DNA from: Patescibacteria group bacterium UBA6899
GTDB lineage: Bacteria; Patescibacteriota; Minisyncoccia; Phycocordibacterales; UBA6899
Length of the DNA stretch: 14,075 nt
Direction: 5' to 3'
Assembly (NCBI GenBank): GCA_002451235.1
Contig: DKBN01000026.1
Location: 1 to 14,075 of the forward strand
Positions 13,715-14,075 of the stretch are shown here, one piece after another. How positions within the stretch are numbered: position 1 is the first letter of the stretch; each line of letters starts with the position of its first letter. The notes under the pieces were generated by a model. That model had not been told where the DNA came from, ran no database searches, and worked only from the letters and a program-made list of their open reading frames with translations. The translations under genes and the position numbers were made by a program.

Positions 13715-14075
13715 TTATTTCCCTACTGCGTAGCGGACGAACCGCGCGATCGAGGTATTCTCGCCAAATTTCTGGATCGCTCCCTTGACCATTTCGCCGA
13801 TGGTGATGTTCGGGTCCTTTACGAAGGGCTGTTCCATCAATGTCTGTTCCTTGAAATATGTGTCGAGCTTCCCTTGCAGCACTTTCTTCTTGATCTCCTC
13901 CGGCTTTCCCTTCATCGCATCCACCTCTTCTTGAAAGAACGCTGCGGCTTTCGTTCGATCCTCGTCACCGACATCTTCCACGCGCACGTACTTTGGGTTC
14001 ATCGCTGCGGCATGCATCGCGATATCGTACGCGAGCTGTTTGAACTCAGGATTCTTCGCGACGAAGTCGGTCTCG
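13715..14075 (-). CDS. tsf: Elongation factor Ts, C-terminal part (runs off right edge)
   Basis: 119 codons of the 3' end are visible, open to the window edge. EF-Ts exchanges GDP for GTP on EF-Tu in the cytosol. The visible part opens with ETDFVAKNPEF, the conserved core strand/helix, followed by MHAAAMNPKYV, then KPEEIKKKVLQGKLDTYFKE, EQPFVKD and the ending ARFVRYAVGK. About 100 residues separate ETDFVAK from the C-terminus, far fewer than in the 283-residue E. coli protein, so this is the short form with a single core repeat, like that of Thermus. The N-terminal EF-Tu-binding helices lie outside the window. In most bacteria rpsB precedes tsf; that side is not visible. Confidence 0.93.
   Translation of the reverse strand, partial: ETDFVAKNPEFKQLAYDIAMHAAAMNPKYVRVEDVGDEDRTKAAAFFQEEVDAMKGKPEEIKKKVLQGKLDTYFKEQTLMEQPFVKDPNITIGEMVKGAIQKFGENTSIARFVRYAVGK

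Noticed and set aside
1..14075. CRISPR arrays, insertion sequences, integrase sites, toxin-antitoxin pairs
   Set aside because: No regularly spaced repeats, transposase motifs or terminal inverted repeats were seen; almost all sequence is accounted for by housekeeping genes.

Overview
The window reads as a piece of a reduced bacterial chromosome, most likely Candidate Phyla Radiation/Patescibacteria (Parcubacteria-type). This is inferred from protein style. ThrRS lacks the TGS domain, PheS lacks its N-terminal coiled coil, PheT lacks the EMAP-like tRNA-binding domain, and EF-Ts is short. Spacing is tight, many starts lack a Shine-Dalgarno sequence, and UGA is used as a stop (standard code 11). 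Base composition looks slightly GC-rich by eye. There are no IS elements, CRISPR arrays or phage genes.

Layout. 1-1033 (minus): rnhB followed by an SGNH-hydrolase-like membrane protein that runs off the left edge. 1128-4343 (plus): dnaE, divergent from rnhB, ending in a bidirectional terminator shared with a small convergent hypothetical gene (4412-4588, minus). 4643-6598 (plus): a promoter, a complete T-box leader with specifier hairpin, antiterminator and terminator, then thrS. 6607-6633: a hairpin terminator between convergent genes. 6632-9169 (minus): gyrB followed by a small PD-(D/E)XK-like protein with a TTG start. 9291-12947 (minus): pheS-pheT-cysteine peptidase operon. 12988-13092 (minus): a 34-codon membrane micro-ORF abutting tRNA-Thr(UGU) at 13092-13167. 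13334-14075 (minus): a one-TM hypothetical protein and the 3' end of tsf.

Functionally this is housekeeping: DNA replication and topology (DnaE, GyrB, RNase HII) plus translation (ThrRS, PheRS, EF-Ts, tRNA-Thr). Two features stand out. First, the PheRS beta subunit carries an apparently catalytically intact NlpC/P60 cysteine-peptidase domain inserted within its B5 domain, and the next gene, one base downstream, encodes another papain-fold (C39-like) peptidase. Second, thrS is preceded by a transcription-attenuating T-box whose Thr specifier ACC lies in the terminal loop of a very short Stem I. Its UGGA bulge matches the U73-CCA end of the tRNA-Thr encoded 8 kb away in the same window. In addition, dnaE, pheS and rnhB have -10 boxes so close to their ATG that their mRNAs are predicted to be leaderless or nearly so.
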